A stretch of 64,000 nt of DNA from Myxocyprinus asiaticus (taxonomy: Eukaryota; Chordata; Actinopteri; Cypriniformes; Catostomidae): NCBI RefSeq assembly GCF_019703515.2, contig NC_059372.1, forward strand, positions 24,216,931 to 24,280,930, given 5' to 3'. A program made the translations under genes and the position numbers. Each line of letters opens with the position of its first letter. The stretch's first letter is position 1. The notes under the pieces were generated by a model. That model was not told the DNA's origin. It saw only the letters and a program-made list of their open reading frames with translations, and made no database searches. Positions 12,588 to 24,419 of this stretch are shown here, piece by piece.

Positions 12588-12720
12588 CATAAAATAGATA
12601 TATAAATGGGTGAATAGATAAAATTAAATCAGAGAGATGTCAATGGCTGGGTTTCCCGATAATGTTGCAACTTAAGCTCTTACGATCATCTTAACTAATG
12701 CCCTGGGGAGAAGATGTGAT
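10724..12720. repeat. Mosaic of TTTCCCGAAA / TTTCCCAAAAGCATCG repeats
   Basis: Related motifs occur in both orientations. GTTGCAACTTGTTATCGGGAAA at about 10740 is inverted relative to TTTCCCGATAATGTTGCAAC at about 12652. Others are TTTCCCGAAACCG near 10842, its inverted counterpart with ACGGTTTCAAACACC near 11540, and TTTCCCAAAAGCATCGTAAG at about 12059. They look like overlapping or nested non-autonomous DNA transposons, but no single element with clean ends and TSD could be drawn. Sequence between the motifs is otherwise featureless. Confidence 0.45.
12550..12586. repeat. (TAA)n microsatellite
   Basis: About twelve perfect AAT/TAA units. Confidence 0.95.
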
Positions 12721-12879
12721 CACAAATAACCCACTACTCACAGTGAAAAGGCCAGCATCTAGTTAAACTCGTTCAGATAGATATTACAAATTCAATTATT
12801 TAAAACATACAAAATTACAAAATTACCATACACGCTCATTCTTACAACAAATAATGAATTTTAAAACACTTCCCCTTAT

Positions 12880-13260
12880 CCAGACGAACAAGACCCCACC
12901 ACGGAGTCTGAAGGGAGAGGATGACTGTGTCGATGCCGTCCCTTGCGAACTGGTCGTTCTTTTTCGATAGCATCCATGCTTTTTCCCAGCCGTGGTACCC
13001 AGAAATTAAGACACACTTGCACTTGGAGTATAACCGCTTGGAGAAATATCACCGCCGCCTCTGAGGGTCCAGGCATAGACAAATTCAGCCAGCACATTCA
13101 TCCCCCTATCTAGCTATCTTCGTCGTTTTGAGCGACCGAAAACATCCCCACTTTTTGTGAACGCTATACGGTTAAGTCAATCACACATCACGACCCTTCT
13201 CTTTTCAAATCTTTCCTGTCGACTCTTGCTTCCCAAATCCAAATCGCATACAAGTGAGTT
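12880..13260 (-). promoter_or_regulatory. CpG-rich patch; possible promoter/first exon of an unknown gene
   Basis: This stretch has clearly more CpG dinucleotides than the AT-rich surroundings (for example GTCGATGCCGTCC and CTTCGTCGTTTTGAGCGACCG). On the minus strand a 73-codon ORF (13097 down to 12876) opens MCWLNLSMPGPSEAAVIFL, a weakly signal-peptide-like hydrophobic start, and its middle passes a possible GT donor (CTGG|GTACCA) after NFW. I do not recognise the protein and see no second exon. Unmethylated first exons of fish genes look like this, but a CpG-rich repeat is an equal possibility. Confidence 0.3.
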
Positions 13261-13269
13261 TAATCAAGT

Positions 13270-13960
13270 TCCCGTTTATGCAAGGGGGAGGGTATTGGAG
13301 AAACACGGCATACAGAATTACCTGAGCTACCTAGAATTCACAAGTAAAAAAAAAAAAAAAGTCCAAATATGATGAGAAATCCCCCAATTTCATTACAATA
13401 TGTAGTTGAGCAGCTGTGTAATATTATTCTGTTGCACAGCATTGAGGAACTGATGAGGACGCGGGTTGACCAATCAGTGGAAAGGCACGTTTCATGCCCA
13501 ACCATATGTGCAAATCAAATATTTATCTATTTTCTACCCATGAACAATTTTGAAAAACAAACTATTAAAATGTACATGGCTGTTCTCTCTGCCTGTAGCT
13601 TTGGTCTTCAGCCGTCAACACCCGATCGCATTGCACCACCTACTGGTGAGAATAAATAGCATCAGGTGGAGATTGTGCATTGGTAATCTGCTGCTTTTCC
13701 TGCAGTTCCCGGATGTAGAAGTTTGAATTTCCAACCAAATTTGAACCACTGAATTTGAGGAAGCAAATTTTGTTAAGCGAAATAAAACGGGCTGAATTTT
13801 ATCTGATGAAAAATCTAGATTGTATTTTCAAATTAACTGAATATTTTGGAAATTAACTTTGGAAGGTGAATATTTATTATTTAATTTTTAAAAATGAAAT
13901 TAGTTGTGAAATGTTTCCAAATGAAATATTCAATGCTTAAAAATATAACTATATAAATTG
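13270..13960. other. Intergenic, no supported feature
   Basis: AT-rich sequence with a 15-bp poly-A near 13346 and no coding or repeat structure that I can define. Confidence 0.4.
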
Positions 13961-13964
13961 AGCC

Positions 13965-14462
13965 TACCATAATGCAAGCAATGTAAATACAACTAATTTA
14001 AATGCAGGCACTGATAATACAATGAATTTATTTTTAGATTAGAGCAATTTAACATGCTTTTATGCTTCAAAGACTTTAGTCATGATTTTAGCTCCATACT
14101 GTTTCTGTAGTGAATGACAGGCTTTATTAATTTTTCTAAATATAGCTAATTGTTAGCACTTACTGCTTCGGTCATATTCATTTATGTATATCAGCAACCA
14201 CTGATGCATGCTGTACATTTTTACACTGTGAAAATAGCTTGTATTTGACCAAAATTCCATTATTGTCAGCAAGCTAACTGAGTGATATGTATTATAGTGT
14301 CAATATAAATGTCCCTTAAGAAATATGTACGTATGAACCTAGTGTCGTCCATGTTTCTGGTTCTTTCCAACAACAAAGCACTTGAATGCAACAAACTCGT
14401 AATTACCACTTCAAAATTGGGAAGTAGGATGACTCCGATAGCACATGAAGGCAGCATTAACC
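13965..14462 (+). repeat. Dispersed repeat, inverted partner of 8536-8885
   Basis: Both ends match the inverted block at 8536-8885 (see that entry). About 230 bp of unmatched sequence sits between the matching ends, consistent with an insertion here or a deletion in the other copy. Confidence 0.6.
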
Positions 14463-14464
14463 TC

Positions 14465-14745
14465 AGCAGTGCTTGGGAGTAACTAACTACTGTAAAAGTA
14501 GCAACACCACTAACTTAAGGTGACAGTAGTTCAGCAGTTTTCAGAATAGACTAGCTTTACCAATGTTTTTAGTTTTATTGGTTGTATTCTTTGTAAATGT
14601 ATAGATACTCAAATTCTGTTTAATTCTGATTTGCCCCCCTAAATATCTTAAAAGTAGTTAGCTACTTTTGTTAGTAATTTGTAGTTTAGCAAACTAGTAT
14701 GAATAGCTTGGGAAGTAGTTTAGCCAACAGTGAACCTCAGTACCT
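14465..14745. repeat. Degenerate MITE with GTAACTAACTACTGTAAAAGTAGC-type ends
   Basis: CAGTGCTTGGGAGTAACTAAC at the left is partly inverted relative to GCTTGGGAAGTAGTTTAGCC at the right. The interior repeats TAGTTAGCTACTTTTG. This resembles common fish hAT MITEs; the ends are degenerate. Confidence 0.4.
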
Positions 14746-15750
14746 ACAAGCCCATGCTTTAAAATGCAGCATTTTCAAGTTGAACATGCTTTTTTTGTCA
14801 CCACATTGTTGTTTTATTTTCCAAACCATTTGCCTTATGACTTTTGTATGAGTTTGGAGATGCAGTGATGCAGTGATTGAGTTGAACTCTACAACTTATC
14901 ATTACAGTGATAAGTTTATAAAAAACTACCTCTGACCTTTTTAATTCATAAACAAGTGACAAAACATCATATGGTCTGGGGAAATTTTCGAGCTGATATG
15001 TTGTGTGACAGGGGCTGGTAAACAAATAATGACCTCAGGATAAAGGAACTGAGAATAAGAAGTTCTCTCTGTTGTATTTAATAGGCATTAGAGTAAACAG
15101 CATAATTTAATCAGCAATTATTGGCCAAGGGCAGGAAAACACATTTGTACACTTTCAGACAAACATGTAGTCGCAGAGGAACTGGTAAAGTTTGGGTTGA
15201 GGCTTTGGGATTTCTGTAGAAGTACTTCAAGGAGATTTTCTGTGAATGATTTTGAAATGATGGCTCCAGAAAGCACACAGGATACAGTTATTTTCTCTTT
15301 CAGGATGAATATTACTCTATCCTCACACAATGGCTTTTTTGTTGGGAATGTGGCCACATGGAATCCTGTACAGAGCCATGGGTTCACACACAAGTAGGAC
15401 AAAAGCCATTTTATTTAAGCGATGGGAAAACTATAGATCAGCAAATTATTTACAGGATGACAGTAAATGTTTGTGAATAGAGGCTATTGTGGTGGTAATT
15501 AATTCAAGAGAATATGTGGCCAAGGTGAGATCATGTTTCTGAGGAGAGAGAATAGAGGGCATGTCACTGCAAACAGGATCACGGTTCACTGGGAAGGTTC
15601 ATTTTGTGCTTTTCAAAAGAGGAACACAGTCTTCTTAGGACATGGAGCTTAAACAACATTAAGTGTTCAGTTCAAATCAGGCCAACAACAATAACAGAAA
15701 ATGAGTACCTCTGAACAAGTTCATTTAAGGTATTTGCATTTAAACTCTAA
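14746..15750. other. Intergenic, no supported feature
   Basis: No exon-like or repeat structure was recognised on either strand. The overlapping short ORFs near 15118-15402 are not coding-like. Confidence 0.4.
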
Positions 15751-16470
15751 AGGCCTGTTTCACTGTGCGAAAGCAGAGCATAAGTGGCACATATTTGTTT
15801 TGGCACAAAATATTAACAGGTTGCAGTATTTACACTGCCCGAATAAGAAGTGCAGCGTGGAAGAAGCGTTGCAGAAGTAGCACTGCAAGGAGAGATACAG
15901 CGCTGTGCATAACTTGCTGAACTCAGAAAATATAGAGAAAATGCTCTATAAACATATTTATCAGCACAGTATTTTGCAACATACTGTAGGGTTTTTGAAG
16001 CTGCAAAAAATAATGGAGCAACCTACAGCACTCACTCATTGTTTGAAAAAATATATCTTGATGCAAGTGCCTTATGCAGTGATAGGCACATAAACACTCT
16101 CTATACAGTAATTCTGACTAAATCAGATGATTTAAGCAGTTTAAACTGCACTTTGGGGATTGGATTCGATTCTGTGTAGATTACCATTTTTGATGTTAAT
16201 GTGATCCACCTCCTTATATAAATTAGTATTCACGACCATCAAATTTGTACAAGTTCTCAGTAGCTCACTACTGATAACCATTTTATAATTTATAGCTGTT
16301 ATTAGAGAAAATACTCCATGTACTGTAGTAGCCCAGGAATCACTTTATTTTCTGTATTGAGCTGCAGAAACACTGACAGTGTGAAAGCACAATGCAAGCC
16401 TTCTTCTGCAGTAACAGTACATTGTAGCAGCACTACGCGTTGCTTATGTGTGCGGTATGAAACAGGCTTA
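15751..16470. mobile_element. Non-autonomous DNA transposon with AGGCCTGTTTCA ends
   Basis: The left end AGGCCTGTTTCACTGTGCG and the right end, read inverted from 16470 as TAAGCCTGTTTCATACCGCA, form imperfect terminal inverted repeats followed by a shared CATAAG block. The 720-bp interior has no transposase. A TSD is not obvious because the flanks are AT-rich. Confidence 0.5.
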
Positions 16471-17430
16471 AGTTGTATCAATGCTGAAGATTGCACAAAG
16501 GAAAATGGTAAAATCATCATCTAGCTGAGGTTCCCTCTACATGTGAAGTTGGAGAGATTTGTGTTCCTTCAGTATAAATTAAACTTGCATGAAAGAAGTC
16601 TTCACTGTATAAGTAACCCCATATCCTGGTGTGCATTATGTGTGTGACACTGATGTGGTAGTAATAGAATTTATTGCGTGTAAAACAACGAGATCACGTA
16701 TATCTAAAAATTAGCCATCAATTAATTACTCTTCTCAAATATCTTGTGCTTTACTATGTCAAAACTTTTCACATACAGTAAATAACTATTTAGATTTAAA
16801 GATACGGCATAAACATTATCTCCCACCATCATGACTGCATTGCCTTGACATTGTCTTTAATAAAGCTTGCAGACCTACAGTACTTAGTAAAATGATAGGC
16901 CAATTCGTGTTTTAAAGGAGTTGAATGTTACAGACAAATTTACGAGAAACAAGAGGTTTCTTTTGGGAGCCGTTGTTTCCCAGAAGGCCTGCTGTGGTTT
17001 GGCCACTAGCTGTAAATAAGATGGGCTTTCCCTTCTCTGAGTTCACACTGAACTGCACTCTCAAGGATCCTCTGCTGTGATTATGTCAATATGATGTTTA
17101 TGAAACACAGTTTATTGTTACCAAAACTAACTTATGATTTGCAATGCTTGACGTCTATGATCATTTTGTGTGTTATGAAAAAATGTGACCAATTTTTGGA
17201 AGTTAGTCCACAGTATGTGTAAATGACGAGCTTTTAAATTTGAGCGTGAAAAATTGCAGGCGGCAGCCCAAAAATGCCCCAGAGTTTAATTAATCATAAT
17301 TTTTTACAAAAGTAAATTGTTAAAATGATTCTATTTTTCATTTTTTCCCCATTCCAGATCTTATTGTCAGCTAAATTTGAGTGAAAGGTTGTACTGAAAA
17401 ATTACTGGACTCCACAGATTTGTGCAAAAC
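16471..17430. other. Intergenic, no supported feature
   Basis: No exon, RNA gene or repeat that I can support. Confidence 0.4.
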
Positions 17431-17435
17431 CTGAT

Positions 17436-18160
17436 GATCCATGTTATCCAGCATGATTAGCACTTCTATAACTGTCTGGTTTGGTTCGGCTACCAAGTCA
17501 GATATCAGAAGACTTCAAAGAATAGTTTGGACTGCTGAACAGATTATTGGTTCTCACCTTCCCACCCTCCAAGAACTGAACACATCCAGAGTGATGAAAA
17601 GGGCTGGTAAAATCACTCTGGACCCCATTCACCCAGCACACTTCCTCTTCGAAATGTTACCCTCTGGCCGGAGCTACAGAGCACTGAGCCCCAGAACAGC
17701 CAGACACCGGAACAGTTTTTTTCCCCTCAGGCTATCCACCTCATGAACAGTTAAAACTGCACCCAAAAACTTTCCTTTTGTCAGTACAACCATGTGTAAT
17801 ATTCAGTCCAACCGCTCCTACTTATATCCATATTTCAGTTATATTCTTTAACATATCCTACCTCTTCTTCAATACATTACATCACCTGCACATATCTGTA
17901 TATCAAATATTCTAGCAACATTATTGCACTATTGTATATTTATCTTTTTTTTATCTGTTATATCCTATTTTTTAAATTATTATTATTTTTTTATGTCACT
18001 ATATGTATATATGTTTAAATGTATATGTTTGTATTTATGTACATACTGTATGTTGCATTCTCTTGCACTGGAAGCTTCTGTCACCATGACAAATTCCTTG
18101 TGTGTGTAAGCATACATGGCAATAAAGCTCATTCTGATTCTAATTCTGATTCTGATGATT
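17436..18160 (+). mobile_element. 5'-truncated Rex1-like LINE (3' end)
   Basis: The copy begins inside the reverse transcriptase C-terminal region (TSITVWFGSATKSDIRRLQR) and continues through LPTLQELNTSRV, HFLFEMLPSGRSYR and NSFFPL, the usual Rex1/Babar end, with a frameshift at the end. Its 3' tail is GCAATAAAGCTCATTCTGATTC followed by (ATTCTG)n at about 18133-18158. The minus-strand copy at 54750-56510 shares the RT segment and tail. Severe 5' truncation is typical of LINE insertion. Confidence 0.8.
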
Positions 18161-18164
18161 TGAG

Positions 18165-19085
18165 AATGTTCCAAAGAGCATCTTGTGTGCTTCAATGGAA
18201 GCAAGGAAATCTGACCTTTTATACAAAGGATTTAACATGATCAAAGTCACAGATTTGCTTATTTGAAGTACCCTAAGAAATAATGTACAATCTTAAATAT
18301 TTCATAATTCAGTCTGTTTCCTGGTTTAATATGTGGACTTTTGAACCCCACTGTAAACTTCCTTCACTTTGTAAAACATTATGATGACATTGTCATTTCT
18401 GTGCAATCATCACACAAAAGCACAATGACCTGCTGGAAACAATTTCAGTAGTACTTGCTTACATAGCAGCAAACTTATCATCTTATCTACAGTATTATGA
18501 CAGCATCACATCATAACAGTTATCTGACAGTAAGTTCCATCTCTGGGTCAACAGTATTATCCCTGGCACAACTGAAAAAACAGAGGGCACTCAGATCCAT
18601 GCTGGTTGTGCAGTTTGTCAGGCTAAACCCTGTTTTCATGGAGCCGGCATTATTATGGGATGCTCCATTGCTCACTGAAAACATTAGTCTGCTGTAACAG
18701 CAAACTCCAGAGGCTTGCCAAACTGGTTGTGTTTAACAAGCAGGTGGTGAGGTCCTTCTCTCAAAAAGCTTAGTGTTCCTTCACTCTGTTTGAGTTCCAG
18801 TCCCACATACTGTCTCCCCAGCAACTTAACACTACAGCCACCAAACAGTCAGAATTTGGTTGAAAAAATAAATAATTCTGTTAGCAGCCTCAATTTATAT
18901 GGCGGAATTACGACAGTTGGAAAACTGTCTGTGACACTCTGTAAGTGGACTAAGAGCTCACTGTGACAATGTTCAGCAATTCCATGCCCATTTTTGACCA
19001 GAAAATGACACTGGGCCCTTTTGAATATGTGGGAATACTACAAAATGGTTTTCTGAACTGATTCAATATGAGAAATATGTCAGGC
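18165..19085. other. Intergenic, no supported feature
   Basis: Only short non-conserved ORFs. Nothing was recognised. Confidence 0.4.
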
Positions 19086-19089
19086 ATAT

Positions 19090-19310
19090 GAGGTCAAGTC
19101 AAGATTTATTTGGATAGTGCTTTACACACTACAACGGATATAGTTTCAAAGTAGCTTTACAGAAACCTGAAAAGTGCCTTAAAATTCCCCCAGTGAGCAA
19201 GCCAAGGGTGGCTGTGGCAAGGAAAAGAACTACCAAAAATATTTAGACGAGGGTGAAAACATTGGGAGGAACCTGATTCAGTAGTGGGAGCCCATCCTCC
19301 ACTGGCATGC
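19090..19310 (+). repeat. Dispersed repeat (CAAGTCA-TTTATTTG family), copy 2
   Basis: It has the same block order as 10466-10690: GTCAAGTCAAGATTTATTTG, GTAGCTTTACAGAAA, GTGAGCAAGCCAAGGG. It continues further with GGAGGAACCTGATTCA and GGGAGCCCATCC, so it is the more complete copy. Confidence 0.65.
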
Positions 19311-19399
19311 ATAAATGTAAATAGATGTACTTATGCCAGTTATGGTCTAATTACATAATATGTGTAATCATCATACAAGTAATATGTACTGTATATTTA

Positions 19400-19535
19400 A
19401 AGGGTTGTTTCACATCAAAATTACAATTTTGTTATCATTTACTCACCCACATGTTGTTCCAAACCAGTTTGATTGAATTTCATACTGACTTTCAAAAGGT
19501 GAGATTAAGCAGAATGTTAATGGGGGGGGGGGACA
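19400..19535 (+). repeat. Fragment of TTCACCCAAAAATGAAAA-type foldback MITE
   Basis: GTTATCATTTACTCACCC, followed by ATGTTGTTCCAAACC and a CATACTGACTTTCAAAAGG block, is a diverged form of the MITE arm seen complete at 49943-50396 and 50938-51692. Only one arm is present. Confidence 0.55.
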
Positions 19536-19593
19536 TGCAGTGAAAGTTAAAGGTGATTGTAGTCCATCCTTGACAACTGGAAAGTCTTTATCC

Positions 19594-19601
19594 ATATCAA
19601 C
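19594..19601. repeat. hAT target-site duplication, left
   Basis: ATATCAAC, identical to 23435-23442 at the other end of the element. Confidence 0.85.
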
Positions 19602-22600
19602 CAGGGTTGTAGTGGAGGGTAAATGCACGTAAATGCCGTTTACGCACCTTTTTATTTGTGAAATAGTGTTTACTCACATTTTTATTTAATTAATTATCGT
19701 TTACCTACTTATTATCATGTTCCCAGCATTGCTCAGGCAGGCGAAGTATGCTCATTATGTTCGACTGTGCATGCTCAATTTGCCTTGCAAGCATGCACTG
19801 ATTCATCTATCCAACAGAAAACTCCGCTCATTCGCGTGCACGCTATACGCTGACAATGCAGAACTACCCAACCTCGGCTTAGAACCAACGAGTGCTGGCG
19901 GCAACAAACGGTCTCACTCAGACAAAGATGACAGGCATACGAAACTTTTTTAAACGTCCATTAACTCCTGCGAATTCCTTGTCTTCACCTCCCCCGAAAA
20001 AACCCAGGCTCTTGGATAAGGAGGTATCAAATGGTAAATAAAATACTGTAGTTTCTGATATTTCAGTTAGTTGGCTAGCCACCTACAGTAGTTAGCTAAA
20101 TGCAGTAGCTCTGTTTAAGTAGTTACTGTACTAGCTAGTTAGCTAGCTAGTAAACTGGCTAGCTACATGTGAGAGACTGAGAATGAGCCGTTTTTGTAAA
20201 TCCCCAATATCAACAAATATACTTGTCTATTTATTCAGTAAATATAATTATCATGCCAATAAATTATAATTTAAAACATTGCTTCACAGAGAGTAAAGAA
20301 ACAGTCGGGGAAGAGAAAGAGCAGAGTGGTGCAGAAAGAGAGGAGAGAGGTTAGTTGTTTACTAGTGTTAATTAAATAATATGTAATATTGTTGATAATA
20401 AAGGCCTAAATATTTGTATCTAATCCACTGAAGTGAGAAAATTAAGAAAGTGTATTAAAAAACCTATAGCCTTCTTTCAAACCTTTCTTTATAGAGAGTA
20501 GTGAGATAGAAAAAGAAGAATCAGACCATGGTGTTGAGATAGGTTGCAAAGCAGGAGGAGACAGAGAGAGAGAGGAAGCAAGGGACATTGGTGAGTGCCT
20601 TACCAATGTATTTAATAAATGCTGTTTTATGTATTTAATAAATGATGATAATAATGGCCAAGATATTTTGAAGTTGCTAAATAAGAAAAGTATAGTCAAA
20701 TATAAAATAGTTATACCTCCAAACCGTGCTTTACAGTGAGTAGTGAGGCAGACAGACCAAAGGCAGACAGTGGTGGTGAGACAGGCTGCAGTGCAGGAGG
20801 AGAACAACAGGATGAAAGTAGACAGAAAGGCTACCCAAGCATTTGGATAGTAAAACAACACTTACACTTTAAATAAGAGAATCCCTGGTTTGTAGTAAAT
20901 GGGGACATTGTTGATTGTGCAACATGCCACAAGATTACATCCCTTGGTGCACTTAAGGAAATGCGGATGTCATTGTCAAAAGAGTGGTCAGACACCAAGG
21001 TGACCACCAGTACCAGTTGACATGTTTACAAAGTAAGATTTATAAGCACAGCACATCAAAAAGCCACCTGAAAGCAGATACAATCACCAAAACTAGGTGT
21101 CCAATTGAAGGCTTAATTAGTAAACAAGTAGAAGGGGATAGGGAGAAGACAGCCACTCTGTTTCGCACTGCATTATGCATTGCAAAGAACAATAGGCCAT
21201 ACTCAGACTACCAAGAGTTGGTGGTTCTCCAACAGCAAAATGGCCTTGACATGGGAACCACTCTGCACTCCAGATACACAGCAGCAAGTATCATTGATCA
21301 CACAGCAAATGAGATGAGAAAGAAAATAGTGGAACACATACTAACCCAAAATGAGAAATGTAGTGTTCTTATTGATGAGTCCACAACCACAAAAAGTCTG
21401 CTTTGGTGGTGTGCTTGACCTCCGTAATAAAGAATGTGCCAACAGTGATTTTTCTTGACCTGGCTGAGCTTGAAAGCCAATCTGCTGGGCAAATAACAAC
21501 TAGTTTACTGTCCTGCCTACACAAATATGGACTGAAAGAAAACTTTTTAAAGGAAAACTTCATAGCTTTTGCTTGTGATGGTGCAAGTGTTATGTTGGGT
21601 ATAAAATCTGGGGTAGCTACCTGCCTACAGCAGAAATATCCTCAACTCATAGTTTGGCATTGGCTTAATCATAGGTTAGAACTAACAGTGGGAGACGCAG
21701 TTCAAGAAGTAACTAACATTAACAATTTTACCACTTTTATGGACAAACTTTAGACCCTCTACCACAAGTCACCAAAGAACTGTCGTGAACTGGCTGAGCG
21801 GGCACAAGAAGTGGAAGTTCATCTGCAGAAGATTGGAAGGGTGCTTGATGTTCATTGGGCTGCCAGTAGCTTCAGAACAGTTAAAGCTGTGTGGAGGTCA
21901 TACAAAGCCCTCCATTGCCACTTTAGTGCCGCAGCAGAAGATGCCAAAATGGATTTTAAAAAAAAGGCCATGTACAAAGGCTTGATGACCAGGATGGAAT
22001 CACAGGAGTTCCTATGTGATTTAGGGTTAATGTATGACGCATTAGAGGAAATAGCACACTTATCCCTACATTTGCAACAAAGAGGGAGAGAGCCAAACGC
22101 AGACAAGCTTATGAGAAGGACGACTCGGCAACTCTCTATTATGATAGTGGTTTCAGGTGAAAAAAGGCAGGAAGCCCTGGATGCTTCAGAGAAAAAAGTT
22201 TCATGGCATCTCCTTAAAAGCTAATTTGAGAATGAAGCAGATTGATTCAACCCATTTCCTTGAATCCCTCATCAAGTACATGGAGGAGAGGTTATTTACA
22301 ACTGCATCAAGCAAGTGTATCAGCTGAAAATACCTTAATGTATGTGGACTTACTTGAAAAGTTTAAAGTTTTAGAACCAGCAAACTGGCCTGAGCCCTTG
22401 TATGAACATTATGGAGAGATTTGCATTAAACAGCTCGCACATCAGTTTACACTTGACACAAGAAGTGTTCTCGAGGGGTTTTGAGATTATAAAGAGGACA
22501 CCAGAGTCATACCAGATGGATTGGCCCCACTAACCAATATCATGAACCTTAATACCTGTGAGCAGTGTCAAATGCGAACGAGGATCCAGTCTAATGAATA

Positions 22601-23434
22601 CTATCATCAGCCCTCTTCGGAGCAATCTCCTGCTAAAGAATGTTTCTGCCCTAATGTTTGTCAACCAGAATGGCCCTCCATTGCAAAAATGGAACCCAAA
22701 AGAGTATGTCAGGTGTTGGTTGTTAAAACACAGGGGAGTCTCTGATACGTGGTCATGCGCATGTAAGCCAACACCTCTGGATGTGGACAAAGAGGCACTC
22801 TGGGCATTGTTGCCTTAAAGAGGAACTAATAGTTGTTCTTGTCATTGCCATTGAAATCTGTGATTAAAAACACACACACATGCAGACAAGAATTTTGAAT
22901 GTGGCCAACATACTGACTTCAATTAGTCAAAATGATTAGTTTTATTTGGTTTTCCGGCAAGTGTTCAGACAGTGAGGTCTGCAAGCAAATGTGATAAACT
23001 GCAAATATTAGTTGTCATCAGTTTCATGTGTAACAGTTATGTATTGTACATTAATACATTGTTTATGATCACATATTGTATCCACTCTAGTGTTCTTTAG
23101 CGCTTCAAAATACTTACCGTATTTGCAGTGTAGCTCATATCAGATAATTATAAATGTGAATAAAAATATTTTAATATCAACATTTGCAAATCATATGTTT
23201 GGTGGAATGTGTGTTCAGTCCAGATTATTATTATTTATTTTTTTAGATTAATAACCTGATTAATTACCTACACTAGGCCTTCCTTTTTTGTAGACTTGCA
23301 TCAAGTGCAATTAATTGATACTGTTTAAAAATGTAATAAATTTTCGATTATATTGATGAATGATTTGTCGTATCAAAATTATCCAGAGAAATTCATAGTT
23401 TACCCACCTTTTTTTTTTAACCACTACATCACTG
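19602..23434 (+). mobile_element. Full-length hAT-superfamily transposon with perfect 8-bp TSD
   Basis: The 3,833-bp element starts CAGGGTTGTAGTGG and ends CCACTACATCACTG, imperfect inverted termini (CAG.G.TGTAGTGG, then a shared GGTAAA a little inward). It is flanked on both sides by the identical octamer ATATCAAC. An 8-bp TSD and CAG...CTG ends are diagnostic of hAT. It encodes a split, decayed transposase. The terminal and TSD evidence makes these boundaries the best defined in the window. Confidence 0.85.
19928..22818 (+). pseudogene. hAT transposase (KIAA1586-like), multi-exon, decayed
   Basis: Putative exon 1 (19928-20033) encodes MTGIRNFFKRPLTPANS and a PPPKKPR basic stretch. Small acidic exons follow at 20290-20349 and 20495-20590, then a large exon from 20739. 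It carries YPSIW, then NPWFVVNGDIVDCATCHKI with a zinc-finger-like C..C pattern and LSKEWSDTKV. The RNase-H-like core segments are LHSRYTAASIIDH, VLIDEST, VTIFLDLAELESQSAGQ-like text, FACDGASVMLG, VWHWLNHRLEL and GRVLDVHWAASSFRTV. The C-terminal dimerisation-like region (NTIISPLRSNLLLKN) ends near 22818. Stops occur at about 20872, 21037 and 21751, with frameshifts near 21410 and elsewhere. The resemblance to KIAA1586-like hAT proteins is from memory. Confidence 0.75.
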
Positions 23435-23442
23435 ATATCAAC
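23435..23442. repeat. hAT target-site duplication, right
   Basis: ATATCAAC, identical to 19594-19601. Confidence 0.85.
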
Positions 23443-23518
23443 CTTATGCTATGAGCCATTAGAGAGTAAAAGAAAAGTGAGAATCAATCCATATCAAGGA
23501 CATTATGCCTAAGGTTGA

Positions 23519-24200
23519 ATGACAGAAAAAGCGACTGGAGTGCACACAAAGTTCAACGAACCCACCCCAGCTATCAAAACTAAAGAGATATACATGGCAG
23601 GTAGCATTGGCTGCATTGACGCCTTCGATAAACAAGTTGAGCAATGGACAACATACATCAAAATGTTTGAACATTTTATAGCAGCTAACAGTATTGAAGA
23701 CGGGAAGAAAGTGTCTGTTTTACTTAGTGTCATCTGATGCAAAACTTACGGATTGATGCACAGCATCATTGCCCAGGATAAGCCGGGAGACAAAAGTTAT
23801 GCCACTATCACGGCAGTGTTACAGCAACACATTGCTAAGAGGTTTCACTTTAACAAAAGGAATCAAGAGGAGGGAGAGACGGTAGCTTAATATGTGGTAG
23901 GGCTTAAAAGACTCTCAGAACACTGCGAGTTTGGAGACTATTTGATGGATGCTCTCTGGGACAGATTCGTTTATTCGACTAAATAGTTAAACAATACAAA
24001 AGCACCTCTTAATGGAGACAGCGCTCACATTAAAGATAGCTATGGAGGTTTCTGTTTCGGTTTACTTTCAGCGGATCACTGAAGGTAAATACTCTTTCAT
24101 TATCGCCAAGTACACCTCCAAATAAATGTAAATGCTGTGGTAAAACAAATCATAATGGTGATGAATGTTTGTACAAGGATCAAAATTGTGATGTTTGTGA
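23519..24200 (+). pseudogene. gypsy Gag with CCHC zinc knuckle
   Basis: The capsid-like start contains FDKQVEQWTTYIKMFEHFIA and KKVSVLLSVI, then after a frameshift GLMHSIIAQDKPGDKSYATI-like text, RFHFNKRNQEEGE and LSEHCEFGDYLMDALWDRFV. The nucleocapsid knuckle CKCCGKTNHNGDEC at 24127-24168 is a perfect C-X2-C-X4-H-X4-C. Gag would package element RNA. Frameshifts and a stop near 23889 inactivate it. Confidence 0.7.
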
Positions 24201-24235
24201 CATATTAGACGCATTTTCAGAGCAAATAAGACCAT

Positions 24236-24237
<2 letters not shown>

Positions 24238-24278
<41 letters not shown>
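24238..24278. repeat. (GA)n microsatellite inside gag-pol
   Basis: About 20 GA units just downstream of the CCHC knuckle, a secondary expansion within the retroelement. Confidence 0.9.
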
Positions 24279-24280
<2 letters not shown>

Positions 24281-24419
24281 GAGTGAGAGTGTAAAACAGA
24301 TAGTAATGTGAAAAACAAACCATTCAGAAAAAGAGACTATGCTAAAAATAGATATGTGCATCACCTAAATGGTGTCACAAACAGGAGAAAAGTCACACTT
24401 CACTGTAAAGCCGGAAGTT

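Noticed and set aside
15118..15402. 94-codon minus-strand ORF with Cys and Ser residues
   Set aside because: No signal, domain or splice evidence; a comparable plus-strand ORF overlaps it.
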